DNA of 64,000 nucleotides from positions 9,345,001 to 9,409,000 of the forward strand of contig JAWHQI010000040.1 of the NCBI GenBank assembly GCA_033032865.1, read 5' to 3'. Source of the stretch: Dactylorhiza incarnata (taxonomy: Eukaryota > Streptophyta > Magnoliopsida > Asparagales > Orchidaceae). Below are positions 9,553 through 19,925 of this stretch, piece by piece. A program made the position numbers and the translations under genes. How positions within the stretch are numbered: position 1 is the stretch's first letter; the number at the start of each line of letters is the position of its first letter. The notes below the pieces were generated by a model. That model had not been told where the DNA came from and searched no databases. It saw only the letters and a program-made list of their open reading frames with translations.

Positions 9553-12288
9553 CTCGCCATTTTTGTGCCAAGGCTTTCCCCTGCGATAATCTTCCTTCTT
9601 AGGTCCTTCACTCATAACCCTTCCTTCCCCTGGGTCAACCTTTGGAACTTTTGGAACTTGCCTCCGAGTGAGCCTTCGGCACTGCCAGCTAGGTGAGAGC
9701 CTGGACAGAGGGTCTGCTCGGGGCTAACCTTTGGAACTTTTGGAACTTGCCACCGAGTGAGCCTTCGGCCCTGCCAGTTAGGTGAGAGCCTGGACAGCGG
9801 GTCTGCTCGGGGCCAACCTTTGGAACTTTTGGAACTTGCCACCGAGTGAGCCTTTGGCCCTGCCAGCTAGGTGAGAGCCTGGACAGCGGGTCTGCTCGGG
9901 GCTAACCTTTGGAACTTTTGGAACCTTCCACCGAGTGAGCCTTCGGCCCTGCCAGCTAGGTGAGAGCCTGGATAGCGGGTCTGCTCGGGGCCAACCCTTG
10001 GAACTTTTGGAACCTGCCACCGAGTGAGGCTTCGGACCTGCCAGCTAGGTGAGAGCCTGGACAGCGGGTCTGCTCGGGGCCAACCTTTGGAACTTTTGGG
10101 AACTTGCCACCGAGTGAGCCTTCGGCCCTGCCAGCTAGGTGAGAGCCTGGACAGCGGGTATGCTCGGGGCAAACCTTTGGAACTTTTGGAACCTGCCACC
10201 GAGTGAGCCTTCAGCCCTGCCAGCTAGGTGAGAGCCTGGACAGCGGGTCTGCTCGGGGCCAACCTTTGGAACTTTTGGAACTTTTGGAACCTGCCACCGA
10301 GTGAGCCTTCGACCCTGCCAGCTAGGTGAGAGCCTGCACAGCGGGTCTGCTCGAGGACAACCTTTGGAACTTTTGGAACTTGCCACCGAGTGAGCCTTCG
10401 GCCCTGCCAGCTAGGTGAGAGCCTGGACAGCGGATCTGCTCGGGGCTAACCTTTGGAACTTTCTATCTCCTCCTTGCAAGTCATTCCTACCACACACATA
10501 TATAAAAATCAAGTAGTAAAGCAAAGTATTCTTATTACATGGACTTAGGGATAGAAACGCTTTAAGTCATCACCACTCCACGTGTGATTGAGGGACTCGC
10601 CCTCCACATTTTGGAGGCATTACCCCCCTGATTTCAATGCTTCTTCTACGACATAGGGGCCTTCCCAATTTGGATGGAGCTTCCCTACTGCGGTTGTCCT
10701 TCCGGCCGCATCGACCTTTTTCAACACGAGGTCACCTTTCTCGAATTGCTTGATCGTGACGTGCTTGTCGAAGTACTTGGCCATCCGCCGCTTGACTTCT
10801 TCTTGACGAATGGTGGCAAGATCTCAGACTTCCTCGATCAGATCCAAGGAGAGTCGTAGCTTCCGAGACGGCCCTTACCCGCAGCGTCTTGACTTCAAAT
10901 TCCACTGGAATGACGGCCTCGCAACCATGAGAGAGCTTGAAAGGGGTCTCACCAGTGGCGGTGTTGGGGGTAGTCCTTAGAGCCCATAGGACCGAGGGGA
11001 GTTGCTCCACCCAATTCCCCTTCAAGTTCTCCACCTTTTTCTTGAGTAGATTCACTATGACCTTATTCGCCGCCTCCACCTGTCCGTTGCTCCTGGGGTG
11101 ATGGACAGATGCAAACCTGAGGTCTATCCCCAGCTGGCTGCAGAAACTGATAAACTCCTCGCTAGCGAACTGCGGACCTTATCTGTGACTATGGCTTGAG
11201 GGAGCCCATGTCAACAGATAATCTCTCCCCATACGAAGTTGCGGATTACCTGGGAGGTGACTTTTGCCAAAGCCTTGACCTCCAACCACTTCGAAAAGTA
11301 ATCGATCATGACTAAGAGAAATCTTCTTTGTCCACTGACCTGGGGGAAAGGTCCCACCAGATCCATTCTCCATATGGCATTAGGGTCAGGGCGCGGTGAT
11401 GCTCCTTAGCCTCTGAGCGGGCAAAAGTTGAAGTGGGGCGAATAGCTGGCAATTTCAACATTGTTTGGTGAACGCCGCCGCATCCCTGCTCAGGGTCGGC
11501 CAGAAGTACCCCTGCCTCATTATCCTCGCTTCCAAGGTCCTGCTCTCTGAGTGACTGCCACATTCGCCGGAATGAACCTCCTCTAGGGCTCTCGGAGCTT
11601 CTTCCTCCGAGACACATCTTGCCAAGAGCCCGGAGATGGTCTTCCAATACAAGTCCCCTTCATGAAGTACGTAGTAGGCGGACTTATATCGAAAGCGTCT
11701 TTGATCTGGGACCTCTTTTGGAAACTCTCCTGTTGCTAGAAAGGTCATGAAGGGATCCTTCCATGAGCGGCGCTGTTCTATGTCCATGAGCTCCCCTTCC
11801 TCAACCGAAGGATGAAAAAGATCTGTCAAAGTCCCTCTGACCCGAGGGCCAGACTTGGCCAGCCAATCTGCCTGGACACTTTCTTCCCTGGGTATGTGCC
11901 TAATGGAGAAGGTCTTGAATGCCCCGATGAGACCCCTTACATTGGTCAAATATCTCATGGGTGTGGGCTCCCGTGCCTCGAACTCACCCCTGATTTGCGA
12001 GACTACCACCATTGAATTCGTGAGGACTTCAACGTCATGAACCCCAACTCCTGAGCCAGACGTAGGCCGGCGATTACTGCCTCGTATTCCGCCTGGTTGT
12101 TGGTGATGGGAAAGTGTATTACCAGCGTTTGTTCGATTTTCATCCCATGAGGGCTCTCCAACACCACCCCTCCTCCTAAGGAATTCCTGCCAGACGCTCC
12201 ATCGACCAGCAACTTCCAGGGGATGTGGTGGAGAGCTTGCCCTTCCTCAATTTTGATCACATAGTCTGCCATAAAATCCGCGACCGTT
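9553..12288. repeat. Tandem duplication, copy A (RNase H-integrase end plus 89-bp array)
   Basis: Copy A matches 12294-15046 at roughly 98% by eye, in direct orientation and directly abutting. Both begin at CTCGCCATTTTTGTGCC. Both end at GCGACCGTT; copy A then joins GGTGT and the start of copy B, while copy B continues into the rest of pol. Copy A lacks about 42 bases near 10859 that copy B has. A frameshift in the integrase (near 11175 and 13935) is shared, so it predates the duplication. Confidence 0.88.
9640..10460. repeat. 89-bp minisatellite array in copy A, about nine units
   Basis: The unit begins CCACCGAGTGAGCCTTCGG and runs through CCAGCTAGGTGAGAGCC, GGTCTGCTCGGGG and a run of GGAACTTTT. 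Unit starts fall at about 9661, 9750, 9839, 9928, 10018, 10107, 10197, 10296 and 10385. Some units have one extra GGAACTTTT. Open frames through the array are a product of the repeat and not genes. Position is between integrase and 3' LTR, where Tat-lineage elements often carry tandem repeats. Confidence 0.9.
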
Positions 12289-12356
12289 GGTGTCTCGCCA
12301 TTTTTGTGCCAAGGCTTTCCCCTGCGATAATCTTCCTTCTTAGGTCCTTCACTCAT
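10545..12356 (-). pseudogene. Duplicated RNase H2-integrase segment of Gypsy-1 (copy A)
   Basis: The frame begins in array-side sequence (MSEGPKKEDYR) and passes over the duplication junction straight into TVADFMADY and the second RNase H (LVDGASGRNSLGG, NQAEYEAVIAGL). One base is lost near 12005; the frame picks up at SQIRGEF and runs through ADWLAKSG to the integrase zinc region (EEVHSGECGSH). The integrase core (VEAANKVIVNLL, LWALRTTPNT) is at 11079-10890. A 42-base loss and several shifts separate the pieces. The C-terminal stop would be at 10545. Confidence 0.8.
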
Positions 12357-12379
12357 AACCCTTCCTTCCCCTGGGTCAA

Positions 12380-13190
12380 CCTTTGGAACTTTTGGAACTT
12401 GCCTCTGAGTGAGCCTTCGGCACTGCCAGCTAGGTAAGAGCCTGGACAGAGGGTCTGCTCGGGGCTAACCTTTGGAACTTGCCACCGAGTGAGCCTTCGG
12501 CCCTGCCAGTTAGGTGAGAGCCTGTACAGCGAGTCTGCTCGGGGCCAACCTTTGGAACTTTTGGAACTTGCCACAGAGTGAGCCTTTGGCCCTGCTAGCT
12601 AGGTGAGAGCCTGGACATCGGATCTGCTCGGGGCTAACCTTTGGAATTTTTGGAACCTTCCACCGAGTGAGCCTTCGGCCCTGCCAGCTAGGTGAGAGCC
12701 TGGATAGCGGGTCTGCTCAGGGCCAACCCTTGGAACTTTTGGAACCTTCCACCGAGTGAGGCTTCGGCCCTGCCAGCTAGGTGAGAGCCTGGACAGCGGG
12801 TCTGCTCGGGGCCAACCTTTGGAACTTTTGGGAACTTGCCACCGAGTGAGCCTTCGGCCCTGCCAGCTAGGTGAGAGCCTGGACAGCGGGTATGCTCGGG
12901 GAAAACCTGTGGAACTTTTGGAACCTGCCACCGAGTGAGCCTTCAGCCCTGCCAGCTAGGTGAGAGCCTGGACAGCGGGTCTACTCGGGGCCAACCTTTG
13001 GAACTTTTGGAACCTGCCACCGAGTGAGCCTTCGACCCTGCCAGCTAGGTGAGAGCCTGCACAGCGGGTCTGCTCGAGGACAACCTTTGGAACTTTTGGA
13101 ACTTGCCACTGAGTGAGCCTTCGGCCCTGCCAGCTAGGTGAGAGCCTGGACCGCGGATCTGCTCGGGGCTAACCTTTGGAACTTTCTATC
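12380..13190. repeat. 89-bp minisatellite array in copy B, about nine units
   Basis: It matches the array at 9640-10460 unit by unit, including the odd bases of individual units. The second unit is shorter because one GGAACTTTT block is missing. The same order of unit variants in both arrays shows that the array was copied as part of the 2.75-kb block. Confidence 0.9.
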
Positions 13191-13267
13191 TCCTCCTTGC
13201 AAGTCATTCCTACCACACACATATATAAAAATCAAGTAGTAAAGCAAAGTATTCTTATTACATAGAC

Positions 13268-14510
13268 TTAGGGATAGAAACGCTTTAAGTCGTCACCACT
13301 CCACGTGTGATTGAGGGACTCGCCCTCCACATTTTGGAGGTAGTACCCCCCTGATTTCAATGCTTCTTCTACGACATAGGGGCCTTCCCAATTTGGATGG
13401 AGCTTCCCTACTGCGGCTGACCTTCCGGCCGCATCGACCTTTTTCAACACGAGGTCACCTTTCTCGAATTGTTTGATCGTGACGTGCTTGTCGAAGTACT
13501 TGGCCATCCGCCGCTTGACTTCTTCTTGACGAATGGTGGCAAGATCTCAGACTTCCTCGATCAGATCCAAGGAGAGTCGTAGCTCCTCCTCGTTTCCTGT
13601 CCTCCATTCTTCATCACCTTCCGAGACGGCCCTTACCCGCAGCGTCTTGACTTCAAATTCCACTGGAATGACGGCCTCGCAACCATGAGATAGCTTGAAA
13701 GGGGTCTCACCAGTGGCGGTGTTGGGGGTAGTCCTTAGAGCCCATAGGACCGTGGGGAGTTGCTCCACCCAATTCCCCTTCAAGTTCTCCACCTTTTTAT
13801 TGAGTAGATTCACTATGACCTTATTCGCCGCCTCCACCTGTCCGTTGCTCCTAGGGTGATGGACAGATGCAAACCTGAGGTCTATCCCCAGCTGGCTGTA
13901 GAAACTGATAAACTCCTCGCTGGCGAACTGCGGACCTTATCTGTGACTATGGCTTGAGGGAGCCCATGTCAACAGATAATCTCTCCCCATACAAAGTTGC
14001 GGATTACCTGGGAGGTGACTTTTGCCAAAGCCTTGACCTCCAACCACTTCGAAAAGTAATCGATCATGACTAAGAGAAATCTTCTTTGTCCACTGACCTG
14101 GGGGAAAGGTCCCACCAGATCCATTCTCCATATGGCAAAGGGTCAGGGCGCGGTGATGCTCCTTAGCCTCTGAGCGGGGAAAAGTTGAAGTGGGGCGAAT
14201 AGCTGGCAATTTCGACATTGTTTGGCGAACGCCGCCGCATCCCTGCTCAGGGTCGGCCAGAAGTACCCCTACCTCATTATCCTCGCTTCCAAGGTCCTGC
14301 TCTCTGAGTGACTGCCACATTCGCCGGAATGAACCTCCTCTAGGGCTCTCGGAGCTTCTTCCTCCGAGACACATCTTGCCAAGAGCCCGGAGATGGTCTT
14401 CCGATACAATTCCCCTTCATGAAGGACGTAGTAGGCGGACTTATATCGAAAGCGTCTTTGATCTGGGACCTCTTTTGGAAACTCTCCTGTTGCTAGAAAG
14501 GTCATGAAGG
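13268..14510 (-). pseudogene. Gypsy-1 integrase (copy B), frameshifted
   Basis: The N-terminal zinc region (EEVHSGECGSHSE) is near 14330. After a shift come the core start (WRMDLVGPFP) near 14110, DYFSKWLEVKALAK near 14060 and AIVTD near 13945. A lost base at AIVTDxGPQF breaks the frame, then NGQVEAANKVIVN resumes at 13837. The C-terminal part (13507-13268, ending DDLKRFYP) is open and carries the GDLVLKKV and WEGPYVV motifs of gypsy integrases. The protein would insert the cDNA; this copy is inactive. Confidence 0.85.
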
Positions 14511-15325
14511 GATCCTTCCATGAGCGGCGCTGTTCTATGTCCATGAGCTCCCCTTCCTCGACCGAAGGATGAAAAAGATCTGTCAAAGTCCCTCTTACCC
14601 GAGGGCCAGACTTGGCCAGCCAATCTGCCTGGACACTTTCTTCCCTGGGTATGTGCCTAATGGAGAAGGTCTTGAATGCCCCGATGAGACCCCTTACATT
14701 GGCCAAATATCTCATGGGTGTGGGCTCCCGTGCCTCGAACTCACCCCTGATTTGCGAGACTACCACCATTGAATCCGTGAGGACTTCAACGTCATGAACC
14801 CCCAACTCCTGAGCCAGACATAGGCCGGCGATTACTGCCTCGTATTCCGCCTGGTTTTTGGTGATGGGAAAGTGTATTACCAGCGTTTGTTCGATTTTCA
14901 TCCCATGAGGGCTCTCCAACACCACCCCTCCTCCTAAGGAATTCCTGCCAGACGCTCCATCGACCAGCAACTTCCAGGGGATGTGGCGGAGAGCTTGGCC
15001 TTCCTCAATTTTGATCACATAGTCTGCCATAAAATCCGCGACCGTTTGAGCCTTCATCGACAATCGTGGGACAAAAGTGATGTCGAATTCGCTTAACTCC
15101 ACTGACCATTTTGCGAGCCTTCCCGAATGCTCCACCCCTTCAAAGATTTTGTGAAGGGGATGGTCCGTCACAACTTGGATCAAGCGGGCCTGGAAATATG
15201 TCCTGAGCTTCCTGGCCGAGATGACCATAGCAAAGGCCAGCTTCTCCAAAATCGGGTATCGGAGTTCCGCCTTCTTCAAAACCCTGCCTACGTAGTAAAC
15301 GGGCAGGTGCTTCTTGCCCTCTTTC
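14269..15325 (-). pseudogene. Gypsy-1 RNase H plus second (archaeal-type) RNase H
   Basis: The open frame (336 codons from 15279, continuing upstream without a stop to a TAG near 15325) starts in the native RNase H (LKKAELRYPILEKLA, VVTDHPL, WSVELSEFD). The second RNase H follows: DGA at the first acid, NQAEYEA, TDSMVVV and ADWLAKSG carry the D-E-D-D residues. Two successive RNase H domains are a known hallmark of the plant Tat lineage. The frame ends inside the integrase zinc region. The upstream TAG replaces a residue in the VLVxKEGKKHLPVYY stretch. Confidence 0.85.
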
Positions 15326-15362
15326 TAGACTAAGACGGAGCTTACGGCTTCAGCCCCGACCC

Positions 15363-17384
15363 CTAAATACAAGGATAGATTCTCCCCTCCTTAGGACCTT
15401 GGAGTAGCAGAGCTTTTGTGAGCTGGCTTTTCAGGGCCTGGAAGGCCTCCTCACATTCCCCCGTCCATTCGAACTTCTGGTTACCTTGCAACACCTTGAA
15501 GAAGGGGGAACATTTCTCTCCGGCCCGGGAGAGAAACCTACTCAACCCTGCGAGCTTCCCCGTTAGTCGTTGAACTTCCTTAGCATTTCGCGGCGATTTC
15601 AACTCCATTATGGCTTTGACCTTGTCCGGATTCGGCTCCACCCTCGCCTGGGTAAGGAGATGTCCTAGAAATTTCCCCTTGCTGGCCCTGAATACGCACT
15701 TCAGGGGGTTTAGCCACATCTTATACTTGCGCAGGGTGGCGAAGGTCTCCTCGAGGTCCTGGAAGTGAGAGCTCACGCTCTTGCTTTTCACCATGAGGTC
15801 ATCTATATTAACCTCCAAGTTCCTTCCCCTTTGCTCCCGGAAGACCCGGTCCATCATTCTTTGGTATGTTGCCCCTGCATTCTTTAGCCCGAATGGCATC
15901 ATCTTATAGCTATAACACCCCTCTCTTGTGATGAAGGAGACGTACTCTACGTCCGGGGGATGCATTCTAATCTGGTGATAACCTGAAAAAGCATCTAAGA
16001 AAGACATTACAGAAAAACCGACGGCTGAGTCAACCAGCGCATCGATTCGAGGCAGGGGATAACAATCCTTAGGGTATGCTTTGTTTAATAGAGAAAAATC
16101 GATACACATACGCCAGCGGCCATCGCCCTTCTTCACCATGATGACATTGGAGACCCATCCTGGGTACTGGATCTCTGATACAAAACCTGTTTTGAGGAGC
16201 TTCTCCACCTCCTCGCGGATCGGCCCATCCAGCTTGTCAGCGATGGCCCTCCTCTTCTGCCTGATGGGGCGAGCTCCTGGCTCAAGGTTGAGGCGGTGGC
16301 AAGCCATGTCTGCATCGATGCCTGGCATGTCCGTCGCGCTCCATGAAAATATATCCGTGTTCCTCTGGATGCATTCCAACATCCTCTTCCTGTCCTCCGA
16401 GCCAAGACCCCCGCTGATCCACACCTTTTCCACTCTTCCTGCTTGGGTGGTGACCTCCATCTCGACCACTTCCTCAGCCGCCTCAAGACGGGCCGGCTCT
16501 TCCCATCTACTCTTCTCCTCCCTCCCCTCGGGCAGGGTCTTCTCTTCCTCTGAAGCCTCTTCCTCCATCGGCTCGACATGCTCCTCCGGAGCCACTTCCT
16601 TCTCCTCTCCTGGGATGCTTCTCTCTCCTTCTCCTTCCTTCATACCTCCACCTGGCCCCTCCGGCCCCTCCGTCTCCCTGTCCACCTTTTCAGCCTCCTC
16701 TATCCGAAAGACAGTGTTGACGGCGGTCACATAGCACTGCCTCGCCACCTTTGCATCCCCCCGGATCCAGACCTGAACTCCTCCGCTTCGGAACTTCAAG
16801 CACTGATGGAAGGACGAGGGAACGCACCAGAAGGTGCTGATGAGGGGTCGTCCAAATATGGCATTGTAGCTGCTCGGAGCGTCAACAATGATGAACCGGC
16901 AGTTCCTGGGGACCCCTCCCAACGTCACCTGGAGGCCGAATCCTCCCTCAACTTCCTTCCTCTCCCCTGAGAACCCAAACAAGGGTCCATCCGAGGCTTG
17001 CACTCTCTTTGCTTCCACCTCCAGCGCGTCAAAGGCCTTCTTGAAGATAACATTCACCGAACTCCCATTGTCCACCAAAATTCGGGAGACGGTGAAGTTT
17101 TTAATTGCAGCCTGGATCACCATGGCGTCACAGAACGGGTCTTCAAAATCTGGCATGTCCTCCGCCGAGAAGGTGAGCTTCTCCGAAGGGAGTGGGGTTT
17201 GGGAGGTCGATGCGACGCTCCTCCTGAACATCGCCTGGAAACTTCTCTTGCGAGTTGTTTCTATTCTTACCCCCCCCCCCCCCCCCCCCCCATGAATCAC
17301 CCTGACCCCTCCCATGGCTCCCACGTCTGTCCTGTCTTCACATCCATCATCTTCGTCTCTAGGTAGCACCTCTTTGATCCTCAC
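15363..17384 (-). CDS. pol: Gypsy-1 protease-reverse transcriptase, 673-codon open frame
   Basis: The protease is near residues 80-190, with ILVDNGSSVNVIF in place of the usual DTGS, and FGRPLI. An acidic Glu-rich linker follows. The reverse transcriptase runs from about residue 340 (FSWSATDMPGID, then VSNVIMVKKGDGRWRMC, and FLDAFSGYHQI). The catalytic box reads VNIDDLM instead of the usual YVDD: both Asp are kept, Tyr is replaced by Asn. The connection region (PRNAKEVQRLTGKLA) and FEWTGECEEAF follow. The frame is lost near 15375, shortly before RNase H. The G-run from a 22-C homopolymer encodes a poly-Gly near the N-terminus. It has no host function; it would make the cDNA of the element. 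Confidence 0.88.
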   Translation of the reverse strand: MRIKEVLPRDEDDGCEDRTDVGAMGGVRVIHGGGGGGGVRIETTRKRSFQAMFRRSVASTSQTPLPSEKLTFSAEDMPDFEDPFCDAMVIQAAIKNFTVSRILVDNGSSVNVIFKKAFDALEVEAKRVQASDGPLFGFSGERKEVEGGFGLQVTLGGVPRNCRFIIVDAPSSYNAIFGRPLISTFWCVPSSFHQCLKFRSGGVQVWIRGDAKVARQCYVTAVNTVFRIEEAEKVDRETEGPEGPGGGMKEGEGERSIPGEEKEVAPEEHVEPMEEEASEEEKTLPEGREEKSRWEEPARLEAAEEVVEMEVTTQAGRVEKVWISGGLGSEDRKRMLECIQRNTDIFSWSATDMPGIDADMACHRLNLEPGARPIRQKRRAIADKLDGPIREEVEKLLKTGFVSEIQYPGWVSNVIMVKKGDGRWRMCIDFSLLNKAYPKDCYPLPRIDALVDSAVGFSVMSFLDAFSGYHQIRMHPPDVEYVSFITREGCYSYKMMPFGLKNAGATYQRMMDRVFREQRGRNLEVNIDDLMVKSKSVSSHFQDLEETFATLRKYKMWLNPLKCVFRASKGKFLGHLLTQARVEPNPDKVKAIMELKSPRNAKEVQRLTGKLAGLSRFLSRAGEKCSPFFKVLQGNQKFEWTGECEEAFQALKSQLTKALLLQGPKEGRIYPCI
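17270..17291. repeat. 22-base C homopolymer
   Basis: An uninterrupted run of 22 C lies inside the Gypsy-1 frame, where it encodes poly-Gly on the minus strand. The true length may be uncertain because such runs are hard to sequence. Confidence 0.9.
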
Positions 17385-18669
17385 AGCCCGCTGCTGCTGC
17401 TAGCCTCTTCCCCTTACCTCCAGAAATTCTGGGCAGGGGGGCCGTTGCGTGACCTTCTTCCTGATGAAAGTCACAGTAAGGCAATGCCACCCTGCCCCCT
17501 CTTCCTCCTCTTCCTCTTCCTCCTCTTCCTCGGCCTACCGCCATGGCTTGCTCTCGAGGGGGGTGAGGTGGTCTGGGGCCTTGCCTCCATCCCGGATGGT
17601 TGACCCTCCCCTCCCCCTTTCGTTGGTGATCTCTTTCCTGACCTCTCCCCGGTCCTTCCTGGGGCCTCCAAGCTAGCCAGTTATTGGGATCCTGATACCC
17701 CCAATCCCGCTGCTGCCCCGAAAACCTCTGGGTTCTTCCCTTCTTCTTCCCTCCCGGTGTCTCACCTCTAGCTCACTCAGCCTTGCCAACCTCTTATAGA
17801 ACTCCGGTTTGGCGGCCTCCCTTCTATTTCCTCCGCTGCCCACTCCATCAGCTCCTCAAAGGATAGAGGGGCCTTTCGCTTCAGGTCCATTTTAATAAAC
17901 CCCTCTCGCATCCCCACTACGAATGCCATCTGGAGGGTGAACCCTGATACCTCCTGCACGAGGAGGACCTCCTCCTGGAACCTATCCACATAATAGGCCA
18001 ACGACTCCCCAGGCCCTTGCTTGATCTTAAAGAGTGCCTCCGCGTCCTTCTTCCTCTTTTTTGATGTTGAGAAGCACAACCTGAAGCTCCGCCGCAAGTC
18101 CTCGAAGGCGTAGATGGAACCCACGGGAAGCTGGTGGAACCAGTCCCTCGCCTTCTCCTTTAGAGTGGTGGCAAAGAGTCGGCACTAGAAGACATCTGTC
18201 ATTGGAAGGATCGAGACCATGCCCGCAAACCACTGCAGGTGCAGGACTGGGTCATCTTTGTCGGTATAGTAAGACATCTCTGGCCCTCTGAACCCCTCCG
18301 GCACCGGAGCTGAGAGGATCAACTCACAGAAGGGGCTCCCTTCCCCTGCTCGGTGAGTGGTCCTCTCGCGCGGAGTCAGCTCACACACCTCCGCACTCGT
18401 CGGGCAGCTGAACAGCTGCCGCCCGGGGAGATCTCGCGCGCTTGCTTCCGCCTCGACTTCCCCAGCTGCTGGCCCGGAGCGTTCTTGCCGATCTGCTGTG
18501 GCAGAACCACCGGGACCACGGGCGTCTCGCACTCGCCCCTTCCGGCGAGAGCTACTTGCATGGTCTGCATGACCTCTCGCTTGAACTTCTCGAACATTTC
18601 CAGCCACTCCATTGCTGGTGGTGGCTGCGAGTGGTCTGGGTCAGAACCACTTCCTCCATCTCCTGTCAT
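17385..18669 (-). pseudogene. gag: Gypsy-1 gag, decayed
   Basis: The start is the ATG at 18669 (MTGDGGSGSDPDHSQ), about 45 bases after the primer site. The capsid-like retrotransposon Gag core is clear: DPVLHLQWFAGMV, ARDWFHQL, FRLCFSTSKKRKKD, YYVDRFQEEV and VVGMREGF. There is a frameshift near 18400 and an in-frame TAG at about 18188. The C-terminal zinc-like motif reads YCDFHQEEGHAT with the last Cys lost. An Arg/Gly-rich tract (17450-17540) precedes the protease. Confidence 0.82.
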
Positions 18670-18711
18670 CAAGCATAACTTGGGATTTTCTTGCACTGGC
18701 TACGGTCCACG

Positions 18712-18727
18712 CTCACCGCACCAAAAA
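18712..18727 (-). promoter_or_regulatory. Gypsy-1 primer-binding site
   Basis: Directly after the LTR end (GGTTTCAACA) the minus strand reads TTTTTGGTGCGGTGAG. A TGG following the LTR by a few bases fits a tRNA primer site; which tRNA is used cannot be told by eye. Confidence 0.5.
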
Positions 18728-19452
18728 TGTTGAAACCGTCGACCGGTCTCTGAGTTTGGACCCACATGGGGTGTAGCCTGCGCCTACTTCTCCCTTACTA
18801 AACTCTCTTGACTGTGGATGGAAAATTTGGAACGGACCCAAGGCTGTAGCGAGGAGGTCCCGCCACACACCCGGAAGATCTTAGAGAGCTTCCCCTCCCA
18901 AACCAATGCTCAGCCGGGCACCTTGGAGGGCACTAACAGCCAACTCCAAAAATTGTAAAGAGGAGAGAGCTCAAAAGGATCTGATCTCCTCCAAGGTGCC
19001 CTTAAGGGTCTATCTATAGATTTTCTAGTTTTGGACTGCAAATAGCGTGAATCTGCCTTTTGGTTTTACTAATCGCACCCCAAATTGGTCTGCTAACAGC
19101 CTAACTCCGCTGTTCTGAAGGGCTATTGGCAGCCCATAAGGGGTATCTAGGTAATTTTCCCCTCAAAGTCTTCTGGGCGAGTGGTCCTTGAAGGCACCAC
19201 TCGCCAGGCTCCCTGTTCATTATTATTCGTCGGGTGAATGATTTATGGGGGTCGTCACTCCCCATGCGTTCGCCTCGCTTGATGGGCGAGACCTAGGGCG
19301 CTCTCGCCTATCTGCCATGATGCCTATGCCAGTGGTCTGCGAGTGCGTCCTCACTCGCCCACAGGCCTCTTGAACTCCTTATTCCGCTCCTTACCTTGCC
19401 TCCTGGCCCCCTGGGGCCCCTTGGACCTACTCGGCGAATACAGGGTTGTACA
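18728..19452 (-). repeat. Gypsy-1 5' LTR, 725 bp
   Basis: On the minus strand it starts TGTACAACCCTG and ends GGTTTCAACA (TG...CA). The inner end is set by the primer site and the outer end by the jump to sequence of element A's LTR at 19453. Its outer half contains palindromes with a GGCGAG/CTCGCC core, the best being GGCGAGTGG and CCACTCGCC near 19170-19205. A TATA-like CTATAGATAGACCC lies near 19010-19025. Its inner 150 bases closely match the LTR at 63460-63667. Confidence 0.8.
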
Positions 19453-19736
19453 CCTGGCGTTAGTCCACTTTCATCATTTCATCTTGTGGGCAAGTCCATA
19501 CCATATCGTTGAGTGTCAATATCGTCGAGTGTCAACGCCTGGCTTTAAGTCCTAACGCCCGGCGTTAGACCACTTTCATCATTTCAGCTTGTGGACACAT
19601 CCAGACCAATAATGCAACAACCTAGTGTCAATTTTGTTCAAACCTGCATGCTAAAAACACAATGGCAAACAAGATCAAATACAAGTAGGATTTGTTATTC
19701 TCAAATCAAAGGGATGCGAAAAACCGTGTTCCGACA
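19453..19736 (-). repeat. Truncated 3' LTR of element A
   Basis: It matches 26105-26398 (about 95% by eye). The minus strand starts TGTCGGAACACGG next to a polypurine tract. Only the first 284 bases remain; the rest is replaced by Gypsy-1, whose LTR ends at 19452. It holds copies of the palindrome AACGCC(T)GGCGTT. Confidence 0.85.
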
Positions 19737-19925
19737 ATCTCCCCTTTTTGATAATAACAAATCTAATAGAGATAAATCAGATTCATATATAAGAGATGTG
19801 TTTGTAGAAAGATATATGGCACTAAGAAACATAGAGATAAGAGTTATAATTATAATTTGTTAAATTATGCTCCCCCTACTTAAGTGCTCCCCCTACTTAA
19901 GTGCTCCCCCTTAGTGTATGCTCCC
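19737..19925 (-). promoter_or_regulatory. Polypurine tract region of element A, several tracts
   Basis: Next to the LTR the minus strand has AAAAAGGGGAGAT. A further set of AGGGGGAGCA tracts, spaced by ACTTAAGT, lies at 19868-19915 (three to four copies). Multiple polypurine tracts before the 3' LTR are known from Sireviruses and prime plus-strand DNA. Confidence 0.7.

Larger units (their letters stand above)
12294..15046. repeat. Tandem duplication, copy B
   Basis: This is the partner of 9553-12288, and it is the copy still continuous with the RT-encoding part of Gypsy-1 at its right end. The unit length is about 2.75 kb. The sequence at the junction (TCGCCA in both flanks) suggests unequal exchange or template switching at short homology. 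Confidence 0.88.
8881..19452 (-). mobile_element. Gypsy-1: Tat-lineage Ty3/gypsy element, 3' LTR missing, 3' part duplicated
   Basis: Order on the minus strand: 5' LTR, primer site, gag, protease-RT, RNase H, second RNase H, integrase, 89-bp array, then a second copy of the segment from RNase H2 to the array, then untranslated sequence and a plus-strand ORF fragment. The second RNase H and tandem repeats 3' of pol place it in the Tat lineage. The right edge is a clean insertion into the LTR of element A. The left edge is cut at the Sirevirus LTR. Whether 8881-9552 is part of it is inference. Confidence 0.75.

Noticed and set aside
9612..10386. Overlapping frames of 76-110 codons in the 89-bp array
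   Set aside because: They follow the tandem repeat, change frame each unit and resemble each other only because the DNA repeats.
9640..13190. CRISPR-like look of regularly spaced repeats
   Set aside because: The whole 89-bp unit is repeated without unique spacers, and the context is a plant retrotransposon.
16081..17366. Plus-strand frames opposite the Gypsy-1 protease-RT
   Set aside because: They are shadows of the minus-strand gene, without domain features.
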